Shown piece by piece: positions 1-7,852 of a DNA stretch of 64,000 nt. The position numbers and the translations under genes are program-made. Position 1 is the stretch's first letter. Every line of letters starts with the position of its first letter. This DNA is from Spirochaetae bacterium HGW-Spirochaetae-3 (GTDB taxonomy: Bacteria > Spirochaetota > Spirochaetia > Treponematales > UBA12059), in contig PGXV01000009.1 in the NCBI GenBank assembly GCA_002839315.1, positions 176,774-240,773 of the forward strand, in the 5' to 3' direction. Below the pieces are notes generated by a model. The model worked only from the letters and a program-made list of their open reading frames with translations. It searched no databases and was not told the origin of the DNA.

Positions 1-1
1 T

Positions 2-487
2 CTCGCCAAGCGCGGCGCCCTGCTGCACGATATCGGCAAGGGCATAGAGACCGACTCCGACCAGAACCACGCCGAGGTCGGCATGGACCTGGCCCGCAAG
101 CTCGGCGAGGATCCCCGCGTCGTCAACGCGATCGGGTCCCACCACGCCGATATCGAGCCGATCTGCCTCGAGAGCGTGCTGTGCCAGATCGCCGACGCCA
201 TATCCGCCGCGAGGCCGGGAGCCAGGCGGGAGACGCTCGATAACTACGTGAAGCGCCTCGAGAGCCTCGAGAGCATCGCGGAGAGCTTCTCCGGCGTCGA
301 CAAGGCGTTCGCCATCCAGGCCGGGCGTGAACTGCGCATCATGGTCAACAACGAGAAGGTATCGGACGAAGACGCCAAGGAACTCGGCAAATCCATCGCC
401 AAGAAGATAGAGACCGACATGCGCTATCCGGGCAGGATCAAGGTAACGATCATCCGCGAGACGCGGATCGTCGAGTACGCGAGATAA
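2..487 (+). CDS. rny: Ribonuclease Y, C-terminal part (5' end outside window)
   Basis: This is the last ~161 codons of RNase Y, the membrane-anchored endoribonuclease that starts mRNA decay. The frame is open from base 2. It begins inside the HD phosphohydrolase domain with LLHDIGKG (metal-binding His-Asp), then SHHADIEP, and ends with the conserved tail ...IKVTIIRETRIVEYAR. The transmembrane helix, coiled coil and KH domain would lie upstream of the window. A strong terminator follows the stop, so this is the end of its transcript. A YmdB-type phosphoesterase gene comes next, a common neighbour of rny. Codon use is GC-rich, as in the other flank genes. Confidence 0.93.
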   Translation, partial: LAKRGALLHDIGKGIETDSDQNHAEVGMDLARKLGEDPRVVNAIGSHHADIEPICLESVLCQIADAISAARPGARRETLDNYVKRLESLESIAESFSGVDKAFAIQAGRELRIMVNNEKVSDEDAKELGKSIAKKIETDMRYPGRIKVTIIRETRIVEYAR

Positions 488-509
488 GCGTATTTCCGCA
501 TACGATACG

Positions 510-537
510 GGCCGCCCTCCTGGGCGGCCTTTTTTTT
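510..537 (+). terminator. Rho-independent terminator after rny
   Basis: Perfect 8-bp stem GGCCGCCC/GGGCGGCC with a TCCT loop, followed directly by eight T residues. It starts 22 bases after the rny stop codon. Confidence 0.93.
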
Positions 538-547
538 CGCCCGCCGG

Positions 548-585
548 GCGCCAGGCGCGTCTTGCGCCAGGCGCGTCTTGCGCCA
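548..585 (+). repeat. 16-bp tandem duplication
   Basis: GCGCCAGGCGCGTCTT occurs twice back to back (548-563 and 564-579) and is followed by the first six bases of a third copy. It lies between the rny terminator and the next gene. No function is evident. Confidence 0.8.
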
Positions 586-629
586 CCCTACCCGGCGCGG
601 ATAGGATAGGGGCGGAAGGCGGATAATCG

Positions 630-1406
630 ATGGCGAAGGTTTTCAGGGTCCTGATGCTCGGGGACGTGATAGGCGATTCCGGCATCAAGGCCATCCGCGA
701 GCGATTGCCGTCGCTGGCGCGGGAACGGCGGGCCGATCTGGTCGTGGCCAACGGCGAGAACGCCGCGGGAGGCTTCGGCCTGACCGCGGAGAACGCCGAC
801 GCGCTGTTCTCGGCCGGCGTCGACGTCATAACGAGCGGCAACCATATATGGGAGAAAAAGGGCGCCTCCGAGCTGCTCGACGGCGGACGGCGCGTACTCC
901 GACCGGCCAACTACCCCGCGATGGCCGCCGGACGCGGCGTAGCGGAGCTGGAGAAGGGCGGCGCCCGTTGGGCCGTCGTCAACCTGCAGGGGCGCGAGGG
1001 CATGAGCCCCATAGACTCGCCGTTCGCCAGGGCGGACGAACTGATCGCGGCGCTGCCCGCGGGTAGCCTGGTCGTCGTCGATTTCCACGCCGAGTCCTTC
1101 CCGGAGAAGGAGGCGTTGGCGCTGTACCTTGACGGCCGCGTCTCGGCCTTCGCCGGTACGCATACCCACGTACAGACCGCCGACGAGAGGATCCTGCCGG
1201 CCGGGACGGGGTATATCGGCGACCTGGGCATGTCCGGGCCGACGGATTCGGTGATAGGCGTCAACGTCGACATATGCCTGCGGCGCAACCTCAGCCAGAT
1301 GCCCCTGAAGATGGAAGTAGCCGAGGGCGATTCCGTCATCTCCGGCGCGCTTTTCGAAATAGGCGAAGACGGCCGCTGCGTAGCGATCGCGCGCGTTACG
1401 GCCTGA
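630..1406 (+). CDS. YmdB-like metallophosphoesterase (TIGR00282 family)
   Basis: A 258-residue protein of the YmdB family, dinuclear-metal phosphodiesterases active on 2',3'-cyclic nucleotides; in Bacillus YmdB affects RNase Y-linked RNA processing and biofilm genes. Metal-binding motifs are in the expected order: GDVIGD near residue 12, NGEN near 41, SGNHIWEKK near 70, DFHAE near 150, and GTHTHVQTAD near 175. Length is close to B. subtilis YmdB (264). The ATG at 630 is the first in frame and fits the family N terminus, although the ribosome site is weak. Position right after rny supports a role in RNA turnover. It converges with the methyltransferase gene, leaving 10 bp between them. Confidence 0.9.
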   Translation: MAKVFRVLMLGDVIGDSGIKAIRERLPSLARERRADLVVANGENAAGGFGLTAENADALFSAGVDVITSGNHIWEKKGASELLDGGRRVLRPANYPAMAAGRGVAELEKGGARWAVVNLQGREGMSPIDSPFARADELIAALPAGSLVVVDFHAESFPEKEALALYLDGRVSAFAGTHTHVQTADERILPAGTGYIGDLGMSGPTDSVIGVNVDICLRRNLSQMPLKMEVAEGDSVISGALFEIGEDGRCVAIARVTA

Positions 1407-1416
1407 CCGGGCGGGC

Positions 1417-2157
1417 TTACGGCCCGAGCCTCAGGTCGATAAGGGCGACCGTCGACGCGGCCGGGTCGAATCGATCGCGGTTCCACGACGCGTAGACGCC
1501 GAGCGCCGAGAAGCCGGCGGCCCCGGCCGCCGCGAGCGCCTCGTCTACGGTGAACGGCGTCAGGACCGTCTCACCGCGCTCGGGATTCTCGGCGCCGCCC
1601 GTTTCCGATAGCTCCGTCGCGAATACGACCGAGCCGTCGTCCCCGTACCGGTACGACCGGCGGAAGAGCCACGATCCGGCACGGATGTCCGGCAGCGACG
1701 CGGGCCGCTCGGCGAGCAGCTTGGCGTAGTTGAGCATCTGTACGACGAGGCGCCCCTCCGGTTCCAACGTCTCGGCCGATCGAGAGAAGAACCCGCCGAG
1801 CTCCGATCGTCCGAGATGCGGAAGGGTATTACCTACGCAGAGTATCATGGACGCGGAACCCGGAGGCGCCAGCCCGTCGACGTCCTGCATCGATCCCGTC
1901 GCGAACCGTATTCCCGCCAGGTCGCCGTGGCGCTCGTTAGCCGCCGCGATCATCGCGGCGGACGGGTCTACGCCGAGCGCCGACCACCCCGTCCCCGCCA
2001 GTAGCGCGACGTGCGCGCCGGTAGCGCAGCCGAGGTCTATGGCCAGCGCGGGGCGCCCGGCCCGCTTCGGCCGAGCGTAGCCGAAGAAGGCTTGCGCGGC
2101 CGGGGCCGGCGGAAAGAGTTCGTCATAGGCCGTAACGAGCGTTTCGTATATTCCCAT
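1417..2157 (-). CDS. Class I SAM-dependent methyltransferase
   Basis: A 246-residue protein with a Rossmann methyltransferase core. Motif I is AIDLGCATGAHVALLA (about residues 38-53), followed by the acidic LGVDPSAAMI loop, an RFATGSMQD motif II and the ILCVGNTLPHL segment. These are typical of Methyltransf_11/25 family enzymes acting on small molecules or tRNA. The substrate cannot be told from sequence. It is monocistronic, transcribed towards ymdB, and GC-rich like the host chromosome. Confidence 0.85.
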   Translation of the reverse strand: MGIYETLVTAYDELFPPAPAAQAFFGYARPKRAGRPALAIDLGCATGAHVALLAGTGWSALGVDPSAAMIAAANERHGDLAGIRFATGSMQDVDGLAPPGSASMILCVGNTLPHLGRSELGGFFSRSAETLEPEGRLVVQMLNYAKLLAERPASLPDIRAGSWLFRRSYRYGDDGSVVFATELSETGGAENPERGETVLTPFTVDEALAAAGAAGFSALGVYASWNRDRFDPAASTVALIDLRLGP

Positions 2158-2461
2158 GCTACAGAAGATACTTTGGAATGCGCGTCGCGCAAAACGGCGT
2201 GGCGACCTTGCATTCGGCTACGCCCCGACTACACCATGCCCATGGCTCGAACGAGGAGGCGAGGCCCAAGGGCGAGGCCGAACCGCGGATTCCGTATGCG
2301 CTCTTGGGCGAAGGCGCTTAGAAGGGCGCCGCGGAGGGATATAATGCGATATAGCGAAAGGCGTTACCTGGGGTTCGCGACGGCGCTAGCCGCCGCTTCG
2401 GCCGTTCGCTTCAGTTTGACAAATCGGGCTTTCCGCGGGGATACTGGTCCCGGAGGCGCCC
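2158..2461. other. Intergenic stretch without a convincing gene
   Basis: About 300 bp between the divergent methyltransferase and P-II-like genes. Plus-strand open frames here lack family features and look like chance frames of GC-rich DNA. The right part holds the promoter described at 2416-2445. A TATAAT hexamer at 2340-2345 has no recognisable -35 partner. Confidence 0.6.
2416..2445 (+). promoter_or_regulatory. Sigma-70-type promoter for the P-II-like/EIIA operon
   Basis: TTGACA (2416-2421), an 18-bp spacer and GATACT (2440-2445), ending 16 bp before the GTG start at 2462. The ribosome site GGAGG lies at 2452-2456. Confidence 0.65.
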
Positions 2462-2809
2462 GTGAAATTACTCGTACTCGTGCTTAATGACGAGCGGCAC
2501 ATGGAAGGGGTCCTCGAGGCCTATATCGAGGCCGGCGTACCGGGAGCCACGATACTCGACTCGGAGGGCATGGGACGGTTCCTCGCCTACAAGGTTCCCC
2601 TCTTCGCCGATTTCAAGGAATTCATGAAGGGAAACAAACCGAAGAACAAGACTATCCTGGCGGTCGTGCGCGACGACGGCGTGCTCGATAGGCTGAGGCC
2701 GCTGATAGACGCCGTCATAGGCGGCCTGTCCGTTCCCGGCAACGGCATCATGTTCACGGTTCCGGTAGACTGGTTCGCGGGCCCCGAACGCGCCGTAGAG
2801 GAGGCATAG
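2462..2809 (+). CDS. P-II-like small signalling protein
   Basis: A 115-residue protein starting with GTG at 2462, with GGAGG 5 bases upstream. The N terminus MKLLVLVLNDERHMEGVLEA, the segment GVPGATILDSEGMG and the C-terminal FTVPVDWFAG match the ferredoxin-like alpha/beta fold of P-II-related proteins common in spirochaetes and Thermotogae. It lacks the classical uridylylated T-loop tyrosine motif, so it is a P-II superfamily member rather than GlnB/GlnK. The next gene (PTS EIIA) starts 1 bp after the stop, so the two are one operon and may share a metabolic signalling role. Confidence 0.7.
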   Translation: MKLLVLVLNDERHMEGVLEAYIEAGVPGATILDSEGMGRFLAYKVPLFADFKEFMKGNKPKNKTILAVVRDDGVLDRLRPLIDAVIGGLSVPGNGIMFTVPVDWFAGPERAVEEA

Positions 2810-2810
2810 C

Positions 2811-3287
2811 GTGCCTACGCTGTCCGCGTATTTCGGCCCGGATCGATGCGCCGTCGACGTGAGCGCTCCCACCAAGGCCGACGCTGTCGCCGCTCTCGTC
2901 GACCTGCTGGCCGCGGCCGGCAAGGCTCCCGATCGCGACGCCCTCGTGCGTGCCGTCATGGAGCGGGAGGCGCTGGCCCCGACCGGCCTCGGCTCCGATT
3001 GCGCCATCCCCCACGCCCAGACCGACGCCGTCACGGAAACCTCGCTGGCTGCCATCAGGCTCGCGGAACCCCTGGATTTCAGCGCCCCCGATGGCACGCC
3101 CGCCCGGCTCGTCTTTCTCATAGCGGGACCCAAGGACTCCGCAGCGCTGCACCTCCGGCTCCTGTCCAGGCTTGCGCGCACCTTGTGCGATCCCGCGTTC
3201 AGGGCGGCGGCGATCGCCGCTCCTGACGCGTCCTCGTTCGCGGCGGCCTTCCTGGCGACCGACCCGCCGGAAAACGTCACTGCTTGA
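2811..3287 (+). CDS. PTS EIIA domain protein (fructose/Ntr type)
   Basis: A 158-residue single-domain EIIA of the PTS_EIIA_2 family, a phosphocarrier that receives phosphate from HPr on a histidine. The active-site motif is GLGSDCAIPHAQTDAV (His near residue 68). The conserved FLIAGP strand and the HLRLLSRLARTL helix follow. It starts with GTG at 2811, and GAGGAGG lies inside the end of the upstream gene. No EIIB or EIIC is adjacent, so a regulatory (PtsN-like) role is more likely than sugar transport. Its stop codon overlaps the -35 box of the tRNA promoter. Confidence 0.85.
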   Translation: MPTLSAYFGPDRCAVDVSAPTKADAVAALVDLLAAAGKAPDRDALVRAVMEREALAPTGLGSDCAIPHAQTDAVTETSLAAIRLAEPLDFSAPDGTPARLVFLIAGPKDSAALHLRLLSRLARTLCDPAFRAAAIAAPDASSFAAAFLATDPPENVTA

Positions 3288-3313
3288 CAGATCCGCCTGG
3301 TTTCAGGTATAAA
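3284..3313 (+). promoter_or_regulatory. Promoter of tRNA-Leu(GAG)
   Basis: TTGACA (3284-3289), an 18-bp spacer and TATAAA (3308-3313), placed 43 bp before the tRNA 5' end. The -35 box overlaps the EIIA stop codon. Confidence 0.7.
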
Positions 3314-3356
3314 CTTCCCCGTCGAGCGATGCCCAGCGCCGCTCGTCGAACTGCCC

Positions 3357-3438
3357 GCGGCGATGGTGGAATTGGCAGACACGCTAGCTTGAGGTGCTAG
3401 TGCCGAGAGGCATGGAGGTTCAAGTCCTCTTCGCCCTT
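3357..3438 (+). tRNA. tRNA-Leu(GAG), 3' acceptor end altered by island insertion
   Basis: A class II tRNA with acceptor 5' strand GCGGCGA, a D arm, anticodon arm CTAGC-TTGAGGT-GCTAG (anticodon GAG), variable arm TGCC-GAGA-GGCA and T arm GGAGG-TTCAAGT-CCTCT. It is the integration site of the 58-kb element. The native 3' end (TCGCCGC plus discriminator A) is now at 61643-61650. Here the 3' strand reads TCGCCCT and is followed by T. Pair 2-71 is therefore a C-C mismatch, pair 1-72 is G-U, and the discriminator has changed from A to U. A73 is a major leucine identity element, so this copy may be impaired. No CCA is encoded. Confidence 0.9.
3387..3435 (+). repeat. attL: 49-bp direct repeat (tRNA-Leu 3' part)
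   Basis: Identical to 61599-61647. It runs from the anticodon stem to acceptor position 70. The flanking bases differ on both sides (CTA/AAC on the left, CT/GC on the right), which fixes the core exactly. Confidence 0.95.
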
Positions 3439-3450
3439 TTTGGGGAGTCG

Positions 3451-3471
3451 ATGTTGACCAAATGTTGACCA
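3451..3471 (+). repeat. Candidate integrase arm sites (left)
   Basis: ATGTTGACCA occurs at 3451-3460 and again at 3462-3471, so TGACCA is repeated 11 bp apart, just inside attL. The same hexamer is repeated 11 bp apart just inside attR (61481-61497). Arm-type binding is inferred. Confidence 0.45.
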
Positions 3472-3618
3472 CTTCCTGCAAGCGTCCTGAATTGCCCTAA
3501 AACGCCTCAAAATCCAGAAAAGAGGCGAAAACGAGCATAGTTAAAGGTGGCGGGCATGATGAACCGTATAAGGTCGTCATTCCTGCCTAAAAACTATGAC
3601 AAAGAGGGGTGAACGGAC

Positions 3619-4803
3619 ATGGCAAAGTACAAAGCACCATTTCGATTGGTGAAACCTACGAAAAAGGGCGGTATCTACTACTATCGGTTGGGTGATGACC
3701 CAAAAAGAACAAGACATTCGACTGGTTGCCGGACAGAGAAAGACGCTCAAGCATACTGCCAGAAGATCACAGCGGTCGATGAAAACGGTGTCAAGGAAGT
3801 ATTGTTCGGTGATTTCAGTGCTAATATGTTTATCGTAGGAAAGTGTCCATACCTTGCGAATAAGGTCAGTGATGGGAAACCAGTCACCGCCAAGCTTACT
3901 GCTGACTACCGAGCATATATTGAGAACTACATCCTTCCGTATTTCAAGGAGATGCTTCTATCGTCAATTACTCCTGCGGAAGTTCGACGCTGGAGGAATT
4001 CGATCATGGATGGCTCTTTCAAGCCAAAATCACTGAGAGCATCTCCTCCTGCACATGAAACTATGAATAAAGTACGTCGGGTATTTGAGATAGTTATGAA
4101 TGAGGCAGAAGATGAAGGATTGATAAAATCGAATCCAGTGTCCAAAGTGAGTCCACTTTCGAAGCAAGTTTATAAGAAAAGGGACGCTCTAACCAAAGAA
4201 GAGGTTGATCTTCTTTTTCCAGATAATGATGAAGACCTGCTTAGGATTTGGGGAGATTATGAAAAAGCCTCCATGCTTTACCTTGTTCTTACAAGCGGGA
4301 TGAGGTCTGGAGAGCTTAGAGCCTTAAAGTGGTCTGACATTGACTGGAAGAATAAGGGTGTACGAGTTACAAAAGCTATCACCGCAGAGCAAAAGCTTGG
4401 TCCGACAAAGGGAAAGAAAGCTCGCGGCACTGTCCCTCCCAGTCGTACATTTGAGTTATTGAAGAAGTGGCTTGAGTTAGCAGGTAAAAGTGAACCTGAC
4501 GCATTCGTGTTTGCTGGAAGTGATGGATTTTCTCCATCATCATCTGGAAGGCTGAGGTGTGCTTTACGAAATGCAATGCAACATGCAGGAATCAATACAG
4601 ATGGTCGCAAAAATATCGTTGTACATTCACTTAGGCATACTTATAACACCTTACTCTATACTGTTCTTCCATCCGATGCACTTCGTGGAACAATAGGACA
4701 TGAATCAGAAGCTATGACCCAACGCTACGCTCACTTAACGCCAGATGAAGCGATTAAGCAATACGGGAAGAAGTATCGAAAAGCCATCGAGAAAACATGG
4801 TGA
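3619..4803 (+). CDS. int: Tyrosine-type site-specific integrase
   Basis: A 394-residue integrase that would insert and excise the element at tRNA-Leu. The N-terminal ~70 residues form an AP2-like/arm-binding region (GGIYYYRLGDDPKRTRHSTG). A SAM-like core-binding domain lies at about 85-185. The catalytic domain holds GMRSGELRALKW (catalytic Arg near 230), HSLRHTYN (His near 336 and the second Arg), GHESEAMTQRYAH (His, and nucleophile Tyr near 370). All key residues are present. Start ATG 3619 follows GAGGGGTG. It lies 180 bp from attL and reads into the island, the usual arrangement. A terminator follows at 4824-4852. Confidence 0.93.
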   Translation: MAKYKAPFRLVKPTKKGGIYYYRLGDDPKRTRHSTGCRTEKDAQAYCQKITAVDENGVKEVLFGDFSANMFIVGKCPYLANKVSDGKPVTAKLTADYRAYIENYILPYFKEMLLSSITPAEVRRWRNSIMDGSFKPKSLRASPPAHETMNKVRRVFEIVMNEAEDEGLIKSNPVSKVSPLSKQVYKKRDALTKEEVDLLFPDNDEDLLRIWGDYEKASMLYLVLTSGMRSGELRALKWSDIDWKNKGVRVTKAITAEQKLGPTKGKKARGTVPPSRTFELLKKWLELAGKSEPDAFVFAGSDGFSPSSSGRLRCALRNAMQHAGINTDGRKNIVVHSLRHTYNTLLYTVLPSDALRGTIGHESEAMTQRYAHLTPDEAIKQYGKKYRKAIEKTW

Positions 4804-4823
4804 GTAGTTGTTTCTAAACCATG

Positions 4824-4852
4824 AAGGTGCCGATAAAAACGGCACCTTTTTT
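4824..4852 (+). terminator. Rho-independent terminator after integrase
   Basis: Stem AAGGTGCCG/CGGCACCTT with a 7-base loop, followed by six T residues. It starts 20 bases after the integrase stop. Confidence 0.9.
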
Positions 4853-5053
4853 CAATGTACCAAGATAATCTATGAACCTTACACCACCCGCCCAACGCTT
4901 ACTCCTCCGCCTCTGCTTTGAATCAGAAGCAGGGTTGAACCTCACCTTGGCGTACCTTTCTCTCATTGGTTGACTCTTCGCACCACGACTTAAACAAAAA
5001 TCGAACGATTTCCAGAAATTTTCGAAAGATAACCCATAGGAGGACACGAACCT

Positions 5054-5485
5054 ATGGAGTTTATCAAAGCACTAAAGACAGCCGCAGTTAAAAGCAAGCG
5101 GCGGTCTGGCGTCAAAGCCTACTACTCGGGTGGGCAAGTTCAATTCTCAAGGCTATTCGGGTATCAGCGTGTAGGGGATCGATATGAGCCTGATCCGAAG
5201 TTTCAGAAAGCCATTACGATAATATTTGAACGATTGGCTGAAGGAAAGTCCATTCCAGAAATAAAAGCCGAACTCGACACTTTGAAAGCAAGGGATTCAT
5301 CAGGTAACCGCTATAGCCATAGCCGAATATGCGGGATTGCTGAACGATCAATCTACGCGGGGTATCTACAACAAGGCTTGAGACTTCGAAAGGTCGAAAA
5401 CCTGACGCCAATCATAAACCTTGACCTATGGCGGAAGGCTCAGAGGCAGGTTAGGATTGAAAAAAAGAAGATGCTTGGTTCATAA
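5054..5485 (+). CDS. Recombinase-domain protein without a resolvase catalytic domain
   Basis: A 143-residue protein made almost only of the 'Recombinase' DNA-binding domain (PF07508-type) of large serine recombinases: FGYQRVGDRYEPDPK, then IPEIKAELD, YSHSRICGIAERSIYAGYL and NLDLWRKAQRQV. The N-terminal catalytic resolvase domain with its serine is absent, and so is the zinc ribbon. It has its own ATG and a GGAGG site at 5039-5043, so it appears to be expressed as a stand-alone protein rather than being a random fragment. It could bind DNA and help or block a separate recombinase. It converges with the next gene, 5 bp away. Confidence 0.7.
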   Translation: MEFIKALKTAAVKSKRRSGVKAYYSGGQVQFSRLFGYQRVGDRYEPDPKFQKAITIIFERLAEGKSIPEIKAELDTLKARDSSGNRYSHSRICGIAERSIYAGYLQQGLRLRKVENLTPIINLDLWRKAQRQVRIEKKKMLGS

Positions 5486-5490
5486 AGCAT

Positions 5491-7242
5491 TCAGTCTATA
5501 TCTCTATAATCAAATTCTTTCTCAGACTTCAGCAAGGACAATGCTTCCTCAATACCCATCTCCTTGCGAACTCCCCGAGTCGGTAGTTTATAGGCTTTTA
5601 CTTTTCCTTCTTCTATGATGAAGGCTATTCTTTCATTTCCCACCTTAAAATACTCAAAATTCGCTCCATAAAACCATTCAGGTAGGCGATGGATGTATCG
5701 TGAATTAATATAATGCTTGCCAGAGACTAAAATCGTGAGAACTGTTTTTAAATCATTGACTGTGCTTGTAATGAGTCTTTCACCATTGGAATCTATATAG
5801 ATACCACCAGCATGGTTCACTTGATAGGGCAAGGCACCCTTGATTGTGGTTGCTGTATCATCGATATTTATAAAATTGGCTCTTTCATAATAATATTTGT
5901 AAGGAGTCTTATGTTTTTCGAAGAAGGCAAATTGAATCTGGTTTGCCTCCTGTATTATAACGAATTCATCAGCATAGTATTGCTGAGTTGTTTTATACTC
6001 TAAAAATGGGATCAGTTCATCAAGAACCTTTTGAAAGATTTCGAGATCGCCACCAAAGAGTTTTTTTGAAGTATGTGCATTAATTTTCTGTTTCAATTCT
6101 AATGTCAGTTTATGCGGATTGATAATTACTGTTTGCTGTGTCCCAAGTAAGAAAGTTATACGATTGTTGTATACAGTTATTTCTTCAAATAGACTTCTGA
6201 CTGCATTAAAGTAATCAGGCTTTTTTCTTGAAACAATTGCTTGGAATGTTTCCTCGATGTATTTATTGAACTCCTTAATCAATAAAGAATTTGAATCATT
6301 TATTTTTTCAAAAAGAGTATCAACTTGTTCGCCAGATTCTTTGTCAAACGGGTTAAGAAAAAGCTGGTTGATGATGAATCTATAGGGATCAAATAGGTCA
6401 AGGAAAATTAAAGATTCATTAGTTTTTTTGTCGCCCCAAGACCGAAGGTAATTTTGGTAAAAATTATAGTCTTTAATAAGGTCTGCACGATACTTCTTTG
6501 ATGTCAGCATGTCTATCATGATCATCATTGAAATGCGTTCTAAAGGCTCTGCTTTTATATATGTGCTATTGTTGCATTGATGATTAGTGCGTGAATGTTG
6601 GTAATACGGAGATAGCGAACTACCGCTCTTAGTGCTTTTCTTTGGATATTCTCTTGCCTTTCTATAGAAGTCATTACAACATATGGGGCATTTTATAAAA
6701 CCTGATAATGGGAACTCCAACTGATTCTTGCTTCCATAACCTTCAAATCGTCTGTAGTTAACGATTGCTACAGCCTTTTGCCAAAGCGTCACATCGATTA
6801 TCGGATCAGTATACAAAGTAGATTTCTTCAAAATACCTGAATAATCATATGAAAATCCGCAGTATGCTGGGTTTCTTATGATCCGAAGTAGCATGTAGGC
6901 ATTGAACTTGAACTCACTAAGATGGTGATACTTTTTATCTATTATTTCGGCAAGTATATAAATCGGTTGTTGTTCATCAACCAGCTGTTTAAAAATATCT
7001 TCCACACATTCTGCTTCATTATCAGCTTTAACATTTTTCCCAGTTGCTGGATCAAGTTGATACCCGAAAAACGGTTCTGTAGGTTTTTCTACCACTACAG
7101 ACATTTTATCAAGAGATATATCCCTGCTGAGATAATTGAATGGTGGGAATAGCATACCTTCCTCATAATTATTCCAATGTGCATAAAGAATAGCTCCTGT
7201 CTGGCAAGTGATCAATAAGGTTTCAAACACGATAAATGGCAT
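5491..7242 (-). CDS. Large serine-recombinase-like protein lacking the catalytic domain
   Basis: A ~583-residue protein with a Recombinase domain near residues 55-170 (FFGYQLDPATGK, FNAYMLLRIIRNPAYCGFSY, VTLWQKAVAIVNYRR), then a zinc ribbon CPICCNDF...C and a long helical C-terminal region. The N-terminal resolvase catalytic domain is missing; the first ~55 residues are unrelated and hydrophobic. The reading frame extends upstream to 7323, but that would overlap the divergent promoter at 7284-7311. A TATACA box at about 7263-7268 fits the start at 7242 (MPFIVFETLL). It may be a degenerate integrase or a DNA-binding accessory factor. Confidence 0.65.
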   Translation of the reverse strand: MPFIVFETLLITCQTGAILYAHWNNYEEGMLFPPFNYLSRDISLDKMSVVVEKPTEPFFGYQLDPATGKNVKADNEAECVEDIFKQLVDEQQPIYILAEIIDKKYHHLSEFKFNAYMLLRIIRNPAYCGFSYDYSGILKKSTLYTDPIIDVTLWQKAVAIVNYRRFEGYGSKNQLEFPLSGFIKCPICCNDFYRKAREYPKKSTKSGSSLSPYYQHSRTNHQCNNSTYIKAEPLERISMMIMIDMLTSKKYRADLIKDYNFYQNYLRSWGDKKTNESLIFLDLFDPYRFIINQLFLNPFDKESGEQVDTLFEKINDSNSLLIKEFNKYIEETFQAIVSRKKPDYFNAVRSLFEEITVYNNRITFLLGTQQTVIINPHKLTLELKQKINAHTSKKLFGGDLEIFQKVLDELIPFLEYKTTQQYYADEFVIIQEANQIQFAFFEKHKTPYKYYYERANFINIDDTATTIKGALPYQVNHAGGIYIDSNGERLITSTVNDLKTVLTILVSGKHYINSRYIHRLPEWFYGANFEYFKVGNERIAFIIEEGKVKAYKLPTRGVRKEMGIEEALSLLKSEKEFDYRDID

Positions 7243-7283
7243 CAATATGCGTCTTAAAGTGTTGTATAGTAAGCAAATAAATT

Positions 7284-7311
7284 TTGTTTTTAGTGGATTT
7301 TCTGATACAAT
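7284..7311 (+). promoter_or_regulatory. Extended -10 promoter
   Basis: TTGTTT (7284-7289), a 16-bp spacer and TACAAT (7306-7311), with TG one base upstream of the -10 (TGATACAAT). It reads into the gene at 7346 and probably the operon after it. Confidence 0.55.
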
Positions 7312-7345
7312 AGAAAGTATCAAATGGGCGAGGGAGGAAGCAGGG

Positions 7346-7690
7346 ATGCTGGTAGCAAAACGGATTTACTTATGCTTGCGGAACGAAAATTATAGTATCT
7401 CCCTTCCTCTCTCGTTGCAAGTATCTGAAGGAGAGGTTGAGTTAAAGAGCAGTCTTAGATTGCTTGCCACTCTCATTCGCCACGGTATGGCAAGGAGTGT
7501 CCATCTCTCTGCCCATGAGACCATTTTAGTGATCGCATCTGGAAACAGTCGAATTGGCTTTTTCTGGAAACTGATGCCTTCAGGAAAACTGCTTTTACGG
7601 GACATCCAGAATATGGATGAGTTCAAGGTAGCAGTGGCTTCCACAAAGGTCATTCCCTTTTCGAAGGTTCGAAAAGGAGTAGCCGCATGA
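7346..7690 (+). CDS. Hypothetical protein
   Basis: A 114-residue protein of unknown function. Start ATG 7346 is preceded by GGGAGGAAGCAGGG; the frame stays open upstream to 7208, but that part overlaps the promoter. The sequence MLVAKRIYLCLRNENYS and the central HLSAHETILVIASGNSRIGFFWKLMPSG look like a small alpha/beta protein. No known motif is recognised. It opens a run of plus-strand small genes to 11513 that share strong GGAGG ribosome sites. Confidence 0.6.
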   Translation: MLVAKRIYLCLRNENYSISLPLSLQVSEGEVELKSSLRLLATLIRHGMARSVHLSAHETILVIASGNSRIGFFWKLMPSGKLLLRDIQNMDEFKVAVASTKVIPFSKVRKGVAA

Positions 7691-7810
7691 TCAGCCAGTC
7701 TGCGGCTAACACTAAGCCGCCATAGGCTAACACCAAACAGGTTCATTTCTCTGCCTTTAAGAAAGATGGTCGTTGACCACCTACAGGCGAGGTCTGTCCA
7801 AAGGATTTTA

Positions 7811-7830
7811 CAGATTCCGTATGGGGTCTG
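7811..7830 (+). promoter_or_regulatory. Leader hairpin, copy 1
   Basis: CAGATTCC-GTAT-GGGGTCTG folds into an 8-bp stem with two G-U pairs, 22 bp before the ATG at 7853. A near-identical hairpin precedes the next gene (8338-8357), so the structure is kept despite base changes. Confidence 0.5.
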
Positions 7831-7852
7831 AAGCATGGATGAAGGAGTCTAT

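Noticed and set aside
2468..3481. Long minus-strand frame containing 'RGLEPPCLSALAPQA'
   Set aside because: It runs antisense through the P-II-like and EIIA genes and the tRNA. The same peptide appears in a frame at 61553-61840 only because both cross the 49-bp tRNA repeat.
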